Below are positions 25,460 through 33,264 of a stretch of DNA of 48,547 bases, piece by piece. The DNA lies in NCBI GenBank assembly GCA_902478785.1, contig CABSMJ010000016.1, positions 1 through 48,547 of the forward strand. Reading direction: 5' to 3'. The position numbers were made by a program, and so were the translations under genes. A model generated the notes under the pieces. It did not search any database. It saw nothing but the letters and a program-made list of their open reading frames with translations, and was not told the DNA's origin. This stretch comes from an uncultured Oscillospiraceae bacterium (GTDB taxonomy: Bacteria; Bacillota; Clostridia; Oscillospirales; Oscillospiraceae). Each line of letters begins with the position of its first letter. Within the stretch, counting starts at the first letter, position 1.

Positions 25460-25502
25460 GGCTGTGCTCCTTGTTCTGTTAAAGATAAGCATTTTTCCTG
25501 AC

Positions 25503-25534
25503 TTTAACATATCAAAAAGCATTCTTATGTTAAA
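25503..25534 (-). promoter_or_regulatory. Promoter and palindromic operator of the small XRE gene
   Basis: TTTAACATA (25503-25511) and TATGTTAAA (25526-25534) form a perfect 9-bp inverted repeat with a 14-base centre. On the minus strand the two arms coincide with a TTTAAC -35-like and a TATGTT -10-like hexamer 17 bp apart. Confidence 0.55.
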
Positions 25535-25632
25535 CATCAGAATCTATGCAGACTTGCTCCATTTATTTTTCAGCGCGCAAGCGGAATGGCAGGAGCGGTC
25601 CGCGAAAGCAGCTATTTTTCCATAATCTGAAA

Positions 25633-25663
25633 CCGGCGTCCGGCCGAATGGAACGGACGCCGG
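25633..25663. repeat. GC-rich hairpin before the 583-residue membrane protein
   Basis: CCGGCGTCCG/CGGACGCCGG is a perfect 10-bp stem with an 11-nt loop, 48 bases upstream of the gene start. It has no T-run. Confidence 0.5.
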
Positions 25664-25710
25664 CGGACACGGCTTGAACCAACGAATGCGAGAAAGGACG
25701 AAAGAAAGAG

Positions 25711-27462
25711 ATGAAACCAGAGAGAAAAGAAAACGTGCTGGCCGGCCTGGTGGGAGCGTTCCTAGGCTCCCTGATCGGCGTGGCCTGCATTGTGGGCATC
25801 GGGCAGATGGGCTATGTGGCGTCCATCAGCGGCTTGGTGATGGCGGTCTGCGCCATCAAGGGCTACTCCCTGCTGGGGGGCACCATAAGCCGAAAGGGCG
25901 CAGTGATCTCCTGCGTCCTCACGGTAATCATGACCTATTTCGGCAACCGCCTGGATTTTGCCGTAAGTGTGGCCCGGGCAGCAGAGGTAGATGTATTCAC
26001 CGCCTTTCAAGCCATAGGACTTCTGCTGGATGAGGGATACCTCAACGCGGCGGCCTATTGGGGCAATCTGGTGCTGCTGTACCTCTTTACCCTGCTGGGT
26101 GCCGTCCCCACCCTCATCACCGCCTTCCACCGCGCCAGCCCGGTCAGCATACCGCCGGAGCACCCCAGCAGCGAAGCTCAGGCGCCGTCCGTGGAGGACA
26201 CCGAGAATTCCCAGACACAGCTGTGCCCCTTTGCGGGGCTGTCCTGGACGCTCCGCCTGCGGCTGAGCCTGTGCCTGCCCCTTCTTGTGCCCGTTGTTGT
26301 AATCATAGCGGCCGCCTTTCTCCTCAGTACCCGTTCCAGCCAAAACCTCAACTCCTCCATTCCGCTGCTCTCGGCCCTGCTGGGTGCCACGGTGGGCCTG
26401 ATCGTCAGCGCGGTCTGGATGCTCAGCCGGCTGTATCCCCTCCAGTCTCCCCAGCTGGTATTCGTCCGGACGGACGGAGAACTGTGGCGGGTGGATCTGG
26501 CCAAGCTCAACCGGATCGAGCCCTACCGCTTCACCGCAAAGACGGGCGCCATCCGTGCCCTGCGGTGGGAGATCCTCACGGAGGAGGAGCAGCGGATGGC
26601 CCGCTCTGCCATAGAACGTGCCATTCGCTCCATCCGCGCCGGGGAGGTCATGGCGGACAGCATGCTGCGGCGAATCGTTTTGTACTTACCGGACCCCAGA
26701 CTGGAGAAGGAAACCAAGTGGACCTGGAAAATCTCCTACGCCCTGAACACGGCAGCGGGCAGCCGCCGCAAGAAAATGACCATCGGGAAGGTCTATACCA
26801 ACCTTGTTCCCGCGCCGGGAGCAACCGCCCCGGAGGGCCCGCCGCCGGCCTGCTGGAGCGCGGTCTTTCTGCCCTTGCTCCTGACTCTTGTGCTGGCCCT
26901 GGCAGGCTGGGGCATCGGTCTATCCCTGTCCGGCCAGCCTGCCAGCATCGGAAACGAGACCTCCATCCCGGAGGTGCACCCGGACTCTGTCGTCTCCTAT
27001 GAACAAAACGGCGTCCAATTCCAGATGGACAGCACCTTTCAGGATCTGGACGGTGCAGGACAGTTTATGGACCCGGCCACCGGAACGGTCTATATGATCG
27101 GGGTGCAGCAGGGGGCGGCCTCCGAGACGGCCATGGATGTGCTTCTAGGGCCCATTGGAGACGCCAGAATGATGGACACCTACCAGGACTTCTCCTTCGC
27201 CTATCCCCAGGAAGAGAATGATCTGGTGGAGTTGCAGGCCGAGGACGGCACTGTCTATCAGCACAACCTGCTGACCATCCACTTTACCGACGGACAGGCC
27301 TTCCACAGTGCCGTCTCCCTGTCGGATTCCGGCACCCTGATTCAGATCACAGCCCTCCAGGACAGCCGAGCCCAGGAGGCGCAGGTGATGGGCACGATTC
27401 GGTATCTGCTGACCACTCTGACAACCGCACAAACTCCGGGGCAAGGCAATACTTCCCTGTAA
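25711..27462 (+). CDS. Multi-pass membrane protein of unknown function
   Basis: 583 residues. I do not recognise the family. The N-terminal 145 residues hold about four hydrophobic segments (LVGAFLGSLIGVACIVGIG and others). A variable Pro/Ser/Glu linker (145-170) is followed by two more helices (about 185-240), a soluble basic domain (about 250-370, LVFVRTDGELWRVDLAKLNRI), another membrane helix (about 385-410), and an extracellular C-terminal domain (about 425-583). That last domain, with VSYEQNGVQFQMDSTFQDLDG and a TIRYLLTTL end, resembles the small PsbP/DUF4367-style sensor domains of neighbouring genes. The ATG follows AAAGGACGAAAGAAAGAG. It may belong to the sigma factor's regulon. Confidence 0.7.
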   Translation: MKPERKENVLAGLVGAFLGSLIGVACIVGIGQMGYVASISGLVMAVCAIKGYSLLGGTISRKGAVISCVLTVIMTYFGNRLDFAVSVARAAEVDVFTAFQAIGLLLDEGYLNAAAYWGNLVLLYLFTLLGAVPTLITAFHRASPVSIPPEHPSSEAQAPSVEDTENSQTQLCPFAGLSWTLRLRLSLCLPLLVPVVVIIAAAFLLSTRSSQNLNSSIPLLSALLGATVGLIVSAVWMLSRLYPLQSPQLVFVRTDGELWRVDLAKLNRIEPYRFTAKTGAIRALRWEILTEEEQRMARSAIERAIRSIRAGEVMADSMLRRIVLYLPDPRLEKETKWTWKISYALNTAAGSRRKKMTIGKVYTNLVPAPGATAPEGPPPACWSAVFLPLLLTLVLALAGWGIGLSLSGQPASIGNETSIPEVHPDSVVSYEQNGVQFQMDSTFQDLDGAGQFMDPATGTVYMIGVQQGAASETAMDVLLGPIGDARMMDTYQDFSFAYPQEENDLVELQAEDGTVYQHNLLTIHFTDGQAFHSAVSLSDSGTLIQITALQDSRAQEAQVMGTIRYLLTTLTTAQTPGQGNTSL

Positions 27463-27518
27463 CAGGCGGGGCATCTGTACACCGCTGGAACAAGGTCTTT
27501 GGAAGGAAAACAAATCAT

Positions 27519-28355
27519 ATGGATCTTTATAAAATTGTGACCTTACTGTTCATTCTGATTTTTGGTTCCGCCCTGCTGGCAAAGGTCTATGAAGTGGGCC
27601 CCATCATCTGGCTCAAGCGGGCATCGCGGCGTCAGCGTGCCCTGGAGGGCACGGACCGCCGGGAGCTGGTGGCCCGGGTCCAGCTGCTGCTGCCCCAGGC
27701 CAACGACGGCAACGTGGTGTTCTCCCTTCACCGGGAGAGTTCCGCCAGCGGCGGCAGCCAGTTTACCGTCCTGAGCAGCACCTATTATCCCATGGTATTT
27801 GTGGCGGATGGGGATGCCTTCTGGATGATCCCCATGGCCTACGACAAACATAGGCGGAGCTATGCTCTGGGTACCCCTGAGCGCTTCACCGCCGCCGACG
27901 TGCGGCAGGTGCGTCTGACCGGGACGCGGGGCAAGGCCCTGACCTTCACCTTCCAGCTGGAGCTGGACGGCCGGAAACGGGAGATCGACATGGACCTGAC
28001 CCCCTACCAGTTCCGCAAGAACGCCTTCTATCCCTTTGACTTCATGCAGGAGGCAGCCTGCGACCGGGCCATGCAATTGGCGGAAAGAATGGCTCTCTCC
28101 GCCTGTCAGCTGACCCCGGAGGCGCTGGAGGCCGGGCGGCTGAAGGACGAGTGCAGCAACTATGGCACCTATGCCGCCTGTGCCGGAATATTCGGTGTGA
28201 TGTGCGCCCCTGCGAAGTTCCTCCCCATCGTTTTGGTCTGCTTCGGCATCTCCCTGCTTCTGTTTGGGGTGATGCTGGCAAAGAAGCAAATCCCAAAGGT
28301 CAGCGCTGTGGTGGTGCTGATCGAAGCGGCAATTGCTTACGCAATAATGCAGTGA
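27519..28355 (+). CDS. Membrane protein of unknown function with central soluble domain
   Basis: 278 residues. One helix at the N-terminus (6-27, IVTLLFILIFGSALLAKVYEV), a soluble domain with beta-rich character (about 45-165, VFSLHRESSASGGSQFTVLSS, MVFVADGDAFWMIPMAY, then TRGKALTFTFQLELDG), and two C-terminal helices (about 210-275). The middle resembles a PH-like fold but I cannot name it. A broken copy of residues about 20-95 lies at 32197-32435, joined to an integrase fragment. It follows the 583-residue gene by 56 bases, probably co-transcribed. Confidence 0.7.
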   Translation: MDLYKIVTLLFILIFGSALLAKVYEVGPIIWLKRASRRQRALEGTDRRELVARVQLLLPQANDGNVVFSLHRESSASGGSQFTVLSSTYYPMVFVADGDAFWMIPMAYDKHRRSYALGTPERFTAADVRQVRLTGTRGKALTFTFQLELDGRKREIDMDLTPYQFRKNAFYPFDFMQEAACDRAMQLAERMALSACQLTPEALEAGRLKDECSNYGTYAACAGIFGVMCAPAKFLPIVLVCFGISLLLFGVMLAKKQIPKVSAVVVLIEAAIAYAIMQ

Positions 28356-28404
28356 TGCTTCATCCCCTGATTTCAGTGAAAAACATATAAAAGGAGAAAA
28401 TAAA

Positions 28405-28838
28405 ATGGACTACTTGTTTCTGTTTATTCCAACCGTTCTTCCCGTTTTGATGATTGTGGCCGTAATTGTCTTTATTGTGGTCATGGCAAAAAAGGCGGAT
28501 TCAGCACAAAGGCTACGCCCCAGATCACCATGCGGGAGGGAGAGGTCTCCATCCTGGCCACCCAGGTGGTCTGGATGCAGAAAAATGTCTATCTCAATAA
28601 ATACAGCATCCCCCACGGGGTCCTGGACATCACCAATCAGCGGGTGGTCTATACCCGCCTCTCCGGCGACAAGGTGGATTTCGCACTGGAGAAGTCCGAC
28701 ATCGCGGCAGTAACCATTCGCGGGAAAATCGGTATCAATATCCGGGCCAAGGACGGCACCAACTATGTCATCAACACCATGCCCGCAAAAACCACGGCAG
28801 ATGCTCTGGCCCAGATAGGGGTTCCCGTGGAGAGATAA
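28405..28838 (+). CDS. Membrane-anchored PH/GRAM-like protein read through a -1 frameshift
   Basis: The first frame starts at an ATG after AAAGGAG and encodes a membrane helix (residues 2-27, YLFLFIPTVLPVLMIVAVIV) ending VVMAKK. The rest of the domain lies in the -1 frame (to 28838: MREGEVSILATQVVWMQKN, GVLDITNQRVVYTRLSGDKV), with no ribosome site of its own. The switch point is A AAA AAG at 28488-28494, the slippery heptamer of dnaX. Joined at that point the product is about 144 residues and continuous in sense (KKGGFSTKATPQITMREGE). Read without a shift, the first frame runs on as a meaningless tail. A true one-base deletion or a sequencing error in the A-run would look the same. The soluble part shares the pattern ITxQRVV with the gene at 31080. 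Confidence 0.65.
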
Positions 28839-28897
28839 AAAGTTCTCCGGGCCTGCTGGTTCGGAGGTTCCCTATACTATGTTTGGAGGACAACGAA

Positions 28898-29539
28898 ATG
28901 AAATCAAGTGGTGTGATTCGTACTCTTGTCAGCAGCAGTCTTTTCCTTCTCCTGCTTGCCGGATGCGCCGGCAGTCCCCAGGTCTCTTCCGACCTCACCG
29001 GTTCAGCGCTCTCTTCGGAGGAAATCGCGGCGGACCAATCCCAACCCACCTGGGAAACGCAGGGATATGAGGACACCTATCTGTCCTATGAAATCCCCGC
29101 AAACTGGCAAAAGCATGAAAATTCCAGCGATGAACTGCGGCTGACCCTTTTCACACCGCAGGATGCTGCTACGGCCACCCCGTCCAATGTCAGTGTGCAG
29201 ATCCTCAGCCTGCAAAATCGGAGCAAAGACTTCGATTACGCAGACCCGGAGGTTCAAAAAGCGTATTACGAATTTTTGACCAGCCCCGATAGCGGCTTGC
29301 CGACCCAGATGCAGGACAAGGAATACTGGACGGAACAGATCGGTGACACCTGGGTTTATTCCCTGCGCTTTACACGGGAAACAGAGGATGGCACCATGGT
29401 ACAGCAAACCGGCTACTTCCCCATGGGTCTTGACTATTCCCTGGCAGTCTGGGCCACGGACTATCAGGACGGCTGCACCCCTCCTGTGGAAGAAATCGCA
29501 AAGCATATCTGCGAAACGCTGCAAATCCTGGAACCCTGA
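28898..29539 (+). CDS. Lipoprotein with PsbP-like domain
   Basis: 213 residues from the ATG at 28898 (TTTGGAGGACAACGAA upstream). A signal peptide with lipobox LAGC (Cys23) is followed by a Ser-rich linker and a domain of about 165 residues with the pattern LSYEIPANWQKHEN, LTLFTPQDAA, VSVQILSLQNRS and a closing EEIAKHICETLQI. This resembles PsbP/DUF1795-type domains found in surface lipoproteins. Function is unknown. A terminator follows. Confidence 0.82.
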   Translation: MKSSGVIRTLVSSSLFLLLLAGCAGSPQVSSDLTGSALSSEEIAADQSQPTWETQGYEDTYLSYEIPANWQKHENSSDELRLTLFTPQDAATATPSNVSVQILSLQNRSKDFDYADPEVQKAYYEFLTSPDSGLPTQMQDKEYWTEQIGDTWVYSLRFTRETEDGTMVQQTGYFPMGLDYSLAVWATDYQDGCTPPVEEIAKHICETLQILEP

Positions 29540-29568
29540 CATCATTTTGAATAACGGAAACTATCCAT

Positions 29569-29602
29569 AAGGGCAGTCGATTTTTCGACTGCCCTTGCTT
29601 TA
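29569..29602 (+). terminator. Terminator after the lipoprotein gene
   Basis: AAGGGCAGTCGA/TCGACTGCCCTT with a TTTT loop, followed by GCTTTAT. The T-run is short. Confidence 0.75.
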
Positions 29603-30016
29603 TATTGTTAGGCGAATGGAGGCCCCGCCTTTTGCCGCTGCAATGCGTCTCACGGTGAAGCATACCGGCTATGACGACAGCAGCGGTGCGAAATAGGTTG
29701 GCAACAACAATTTTGTCTATCCAGGCGGCAACAGACTGCTTTCAGCAGATGCCTCAGCTGGAGAGGAAGTAAAACCGGCAGCAAATGCAGGCGGAGATCG
29801 CCGCAGGAAAGGAACGGCTAATGCAGGAAGAAAAGGCAGCAGGCCCCCGGAGCACAACACTCCGAATGCCTGCTTTTTCTGCCAGGGGAGAAGTGCCCGG
29901 TGCTTGCCGGCAGGGAGCTCCGAGTACTGCGTGTGGGGCGCGGACGGGGCGTGGACATAACTGCCCGGTTTATGCAGCGGAGCAGCAAAGGCGGGATATT
30001 TTCTGCCATGCTCCAT
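29603..30016. other. Non-coding, probably decayed stretch
   Basis: No intact gene. Short broken frames such as MQAEIAAGKERLMQEEKAAG (about 29785) hint at a former coiled-coil protein, but nothing can be assigned. Confidence 0.4.
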
Positions 30017-30167
30017 AACGTCATTCCGCCGGTGAATCAAACCTCATGCAAGGGAGCGTTCTCAAGAACGGTCCCTTGTTTTTTCTGTCTGTCAGCAGAA
30101 ATGCACTCTTCAACAATTTTTTGTCCCCGTGCCGCTCTCTCATAACATAAATTAATGGAAGAGGTCA
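30017..30167 (+). repeat. Terminator/promoter cassette, copy B
   Basis: The second copy of the cassette at 24945-25097: AACGTCATTCCGCCGG, a terminator (30049-30087, one stem mismatch relative to copy A), TTTTTTGTCCCC (to 30128), 12 bases, CTCATAACAT (30139-30148), GGAAGAGGTCATT. Spacing between the two conserved hexamer-like blocks is the same in both copies. It lies 113 bases upstream of the gene at 30281. Confidence 0.65.
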
Positions 30168-30280
30168 TTCCCGGGCGCCGCAGGTCCATGGATAGACCCG
30201 CACGTGCCGCAAGCAGGAAACTCCGGAGGCCATATGAAAGCGGCCGTGAGTCAAAAAATTGTGAAAGGTGAAGCTGAACC

Positions 30281-31012
30281 GTGGAGCACACAAAATATTC
30301 CCCCCAATCCATTTTGAAAATTGCATTAGGAATTGTCTTTGGCGTATGGCTGATGATGTGCGCCCCCACAGGCTGGATTTATGACCTGTGGGCGGGGACG
30401 GGAACGGGACAGGGCCAGATGCCTGATCCATCGGTTTCCGTGATACATACTCAGGCCGATGTGGAGGATTCTTATTTTCAAAACGCCCCCATTACAACGT
30501 CCAAAGAGGGCCTTATCGAGGCCCCTCTGCTACGCCTACGGGATACCGAGTACGCAGGGGAACATACCAGCCGCAAGAACGGTGTAAGGAGATCGGTTAC
30601 GATCTCTGAATATATCCCGACAGCTGATCCTGCCCCAGTCAGGGGCTTTCTGCTGGACTTTCTGGCGTCCGGCTTCTATAACCGGTATTATCTGGCCCCG
30701 CTGGAGGATGGCTCTTATGTCTGTGTCTACTTTGATGACTATCTCATGCTCCGCCCCGGCGGGGAACTGCCCACAGGTTATGTCCGGTACGCAACAACAG
30801 AGGAAAAGACCATGCTCCATCAAATGGCGGAGGAGTATGAGGTCGATCCGGTGTATGTGCTGGATATGTACCGCCACGGCAAGGTTAGCTGGATACTGGA
30901 TTTAGCCATCCGCGCTGGTGTAGGGCTTCTTCTGCTGGTAGTCGGCTCGGCCATCACCAGGAAGATCAGGCAGACCGTCTCGCGCAAAGCGCAGGAGAAC
31001 GTGGAGCCATAA
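30281..31012 (+). CDS. Bitopic membrane protein of unknown function
   Basis: 243 residues from a GTG. Membrane helix 1 (about 10-30, SILKIALGIVFGVWLMMCAP), an outer domain of about 170 residues (SVSVIHTQADVEDSYFQNAP, then RGFLLDFLASGFYNRYYLAPLEDGSY), and helix 2 (about 205-225, LAIRAGVGLLLLVVGSAI), with a basic tail. I do not recognise a family. The cassette B promoter-like sequence precedes it. The ribosome site (GAAAGGTGAAGCTG) is moderate. Confidence 0.68.
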   Translation: MEHTKYSPQSILKIALGIVFGVWLMMCAPTGWIYDLWAGTGTGQGQMPDPSVSVIHTQADVEDSYFQNAPITTSKEGLIEAPLLRLRDTEYAGEHTSRKNGVRRSVTISEYIPTADPAPVRGFLLDFLASGFYNRYYLAPLEDGSYVCVYFDDYLMLRPGGELPTGYVRYATTEEKTMLHQMAEEYEVDPVYVLDMYRHGKVSWILDLAIRAGVGLLLLVVGSAITRKIRQTVSRKAQENVEP

Positions 31013-31079
31013 TAGGAGGATACCATCGGATTTCTCTGATGATACCTAAATAGATAGATCTTATATGGGAGGAAAAATT

Positions 31080-31394
31080 ATGAAGTTAAACAAGTGGGAA
31101 CTGCGAGCAAATGAGAAGCTTTTAGGCGAGGCGGCTGCGTCTTACATCACAAAACACATGATTGTTATGCCGAAGCCCAATCCGGGCAAACTGCATATCA
31201 CCGATCAGCGAGTCGTGTTTACTGACGCTTTAACCCTTTTCTTTGACTACCCATTGGATCAAGTTGTTTCTTTTTCTGCGGGAATGGGTGGCCTTACCCT
31301 GGCGACAGCAGATGGGAAGAGCCACAAGCTCACAGGAATGTTCACAAAAAAGCTTGCCAGCGCGTTGGAGCAGGCTGGCGTAAGAAAAGCGTAA
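31080..31394 (+). CDS. Small PH/GRAM-like domain protein
   Basis: 104 residues from the ATG at 31080, with GGGAGG 7 bases before it (an earlier ATG overlaps that site). The sequence LKLNKWELRANEKLLGEA, GKLHITDQRVVFTDAL, FFDYPLDQVVSFSAG and a C-terminal helix fits a single GRAM/bacterial-PH fold. The ITDQRVVFT strand matches the ITNQRVVYT strand of the frameshifted gene at 28405, but this one has no membrane helix. It is likely a membrane- or lipid-associated small protein; function unknown. Confidence 0.75.
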   Translation: MKLNKWELRANEKLLGEAAASYITKHMIVMPKPNPGKLHITDQRVVFTDALTLFFDYPLDQVVSFSAGMGGLTLATADGKSHKLTGMFTKKLASALEQAGVRKA

Positions 31395-31445
31395 CGGCTG
31401 AGGGCTGTCGATAGTAGAAAAATAGTTTAGAGAAGGAAAAGGATC

Positions 31446-32003
31446 ATGAAAAAGAGAGTGCTGGGAATTTTATTAGCAAGCGTTTTGACCTTGGCTTTGG
31501 CGGGCTGCGCAGGGGACAGCAATACGGAAAGCAATTCCACAGACCCCAATACCACAAGCCAGGTGGAACAGAGTGAAGCGTCTGATACTACATCCGATAC
31601 CATGGATGAAGCGTCCTATATGGAGAAAGTCAATGCGTTGCCTGATGCTATAACTGATTTCAGTAATGATATGGCAGAGATCATGTCCACCATGTCAACC
31701 GCTGCCTCACAGGAGGATCTGGATGCCCTGCTGCCACAACTGGAAGATCTGCGTGCGTATGAGCAGCCTTACTATGACTTTGCGGCCATTGACAATCCCC
31801 CTGAGAAGTATGCAGAAGCTCATGAACGTCTGGCCAATGCCTGTACGCAAATGGGCGATGTCCTGGATGAATATGTAGACCTTATGAAGGGCGCAGTGGA
31901 TGGAACCGCCAGTGAGGAGGAAAGCCAAGCCGTCTCTGATAGAATGACTGCGGCAGCTGACGAAATGGCGCAGGCTGGCAAGGCATTGACTTCCATTCAA
32001 TAA
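31446..32003 (+). CDS. Small lipoprotein, paralogue of the one at 845-1342
   Basis: 185 residues. The signal peptide ends in lipobox LAGC (Cys21), followed by an Asn/Ser/Thr linker (22-60) and a helical domain with YYDFAAIDNPPEKYAEAHERLANACTQM, the same core as the paralogue. RBS is AGAAGGAAAAGGATC. Function is unknown; the helical repeat-like domain could bind an ion or peptide. It is the last intact gene before the island border. Confidence 0.85.
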   Translation: MKKRVLGILLASVLTLALAGCAGDSNTESNSTDPNTTSQVEQSEASDTTSDTMDEASYMEKVNALPDAITDFSNDMAEIMSTMSTAASQEDLDALLPQLEDLRAYEQPYYDFAAIDNPPEKYAEAHERLANACTQMGDVLDEYVDLMKGAVDGTASEEESQAVSDRMTAAADEMAQAGKALTSIQ

Positions 32004-32196
32004 TCGGACTGAGCCAGTAGTCCTCGGTCTGCTGTTCTCAGGCAAAGCACAAAATCAAATAAGCTAACGATCCTGCTCTGCTTTATGCGCCTGCGTGTCA
32101 TGATGTCACGCAGGCGCATTTTGCTTATCTGATCTCGGCCAGAGGCGCGGAGATGGTACCGATGATGGCAGGCTCAAAGGCACCCGGACTATCAGA

Positions 32197-32605
32197 CGCG
32201 CTGGCAAGAGTTTATGAAGTCGGTCCCATTATTTGGATCAAACGAGCAGCCGGCGCCTGCGTGCCCTGGAAGGAGGGAACCGCCGGGAGCTGGTCCCAGG
32301 TCCAGCTGCTCCTGCCCCGGGCCAATGACGGCAACGTGGTGTTCTCTCTATCGGAAGCAGTCCGCCAGCGGCGGCAGCCAGTTTACGGTTTTGAGCAGCA
32401 CCCCCCCATGGTATTTGTGGCGGATGGAGATTCCCTCCGCCACCACAGCCCTGCAAAACAGCGCGGACGTGAAGACTGTATCCAGCATGCTGGGCCACCA
32501 CGACATCGCACAGGCTTTACCCTCCGCACCTACACCCACGCTACGCGGCAGAAGCAGGACGAGGCAGCCCAGGCCATGGGCGCCTTCATGGAGCAAGTCA
32601 TGTAA
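32197..32605 (+). pseudogene. Broken membrane-protein copy fused to an integrase C-terminus
   Basis: Bases about 32197-32435 are a frameshifted copy of the gene at 27519 (ARVYEVGPIIWIKRA, VQLLLPRANDGNVVFS, MVFVADGD in shifting frames). At about 32440 the sequence changes to the C-terminal end of a tyrosine recombinase (TALQNSADVKTVSSMLGHHD), again frameshifted, and ends with the same stop context as the integrase at 47089-47718. It is a chimera of two dead genes. Confidence 0.8.
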
Positions 32606-32624
32606 AAAGAAAAGGCACTAAAAA

Positions 32625-32672
32625 GAGAAGGCGCACTGGGTAGGAAGCAAAACTTCCTATCCAGTGCGCTTC
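32625..32672 (+). terminator. Integrase-type terminator, left copy
   Basis: A 20-bp stem, GAAGGCGCACTGGGTAGGAAG with its near-complement, and a CAAAA loop. An identical structure lies at 47739-47786. Confidence 0.75.
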
Positions 32673-32790
32673 AAACCTTTCTGGACATTTCCGCATGTGG
32701 GTCACGGTGTGGGTCAACTGTCTGACCCACACCAAAAAGTGCAAATCTGCAACAAAAAACACCCGAAATCCGAAGATTTCAGGTGTTTTC

Positions 32791-32835
32791 TGGAGCTGCT
32801 GGGCAGATTCGAACTGCCGACCTCATCCTTACCAA
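32791..32835. other. Attachment site attL: 3' half of tRNA-Thr
   Basis: 45 bases identical to 47904-47948: the tRNA-Thr from the anticodon loop to the encoded CCA end, minus-strand sense. The 5' half is missing here. Tyrosine recombinases commonly use exactly this part of a tRNA as the crossover region, so it marks the far end of an inserted element. Confidence 0.88.
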
Positions 32836-33264
32836 CTGACTTGGAGCCTTCCAGCCCTTGCGTTTCAATGCTTTCCGGTCCTTTTTTCCAAAAAAAGATG
32901 AGGTCGGCAGCTCGGTTTGGTCCATTGTCTCCGTCTGTTCGTTTCCGTATGTGGGTCAGCGTGTGGGGCAAGACAACTCTTCATATCCAGATAGTATCAA
33001 CACCCCCCTCTGCAGCTATATCACGATACCTTCTTCACCATTTGTTCAAGAAATAAATAAACAATACGAATGATAACAAAATAAACTACCATCAGCAGCA
33101 AAGCCACACAATATAAGAATACCTTTCAAATCTTCATAACATTCTTTGTCCTTTACCGGTCAAAGACAGCCAGCCCAGCCCAACCATAATTCGTCCATTG
33201 CGCTTGTGCTGCATTTTCAATGTCATACAGGTAAATCCTGTGCCCCCCGCGGCAGAAAAGTTCA
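32836..33264. other. Left end of the potassium island, non-coding
   Basis: It holds a 14-base inverted scrap of the tRNA (GATGAGGTCGGCAG, about 32900-32913) and an arm-like site at 32942-32967 that matches 47801-47826 in 23 of 26 bases, centred on ATGTGGGTCA. From 33000 it is AT-rich with no visible gene or clear terminator for kdpE. Confidence 0.6.

Larger units (their letters stand above)
32481..32835. repeat. Long direct repeat, left copy
   Basis: Matches 47599-47948 almost base for base, apart from a 5-base insertion near 32513. It contains the integrase end, the hairpin at 32625-32672, a GTGGGTCA-rich arm, the tRNA terminator-like hairpin and 45 bases of tRNA-Thr. Confidence 0.92.

Noticed and set aside
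32665..32960. Short plus-strand frames over the left repeat
   Set aside because: They are identical to frames over the right repeat that read through terminators and the antisense of tRNA; not genes.
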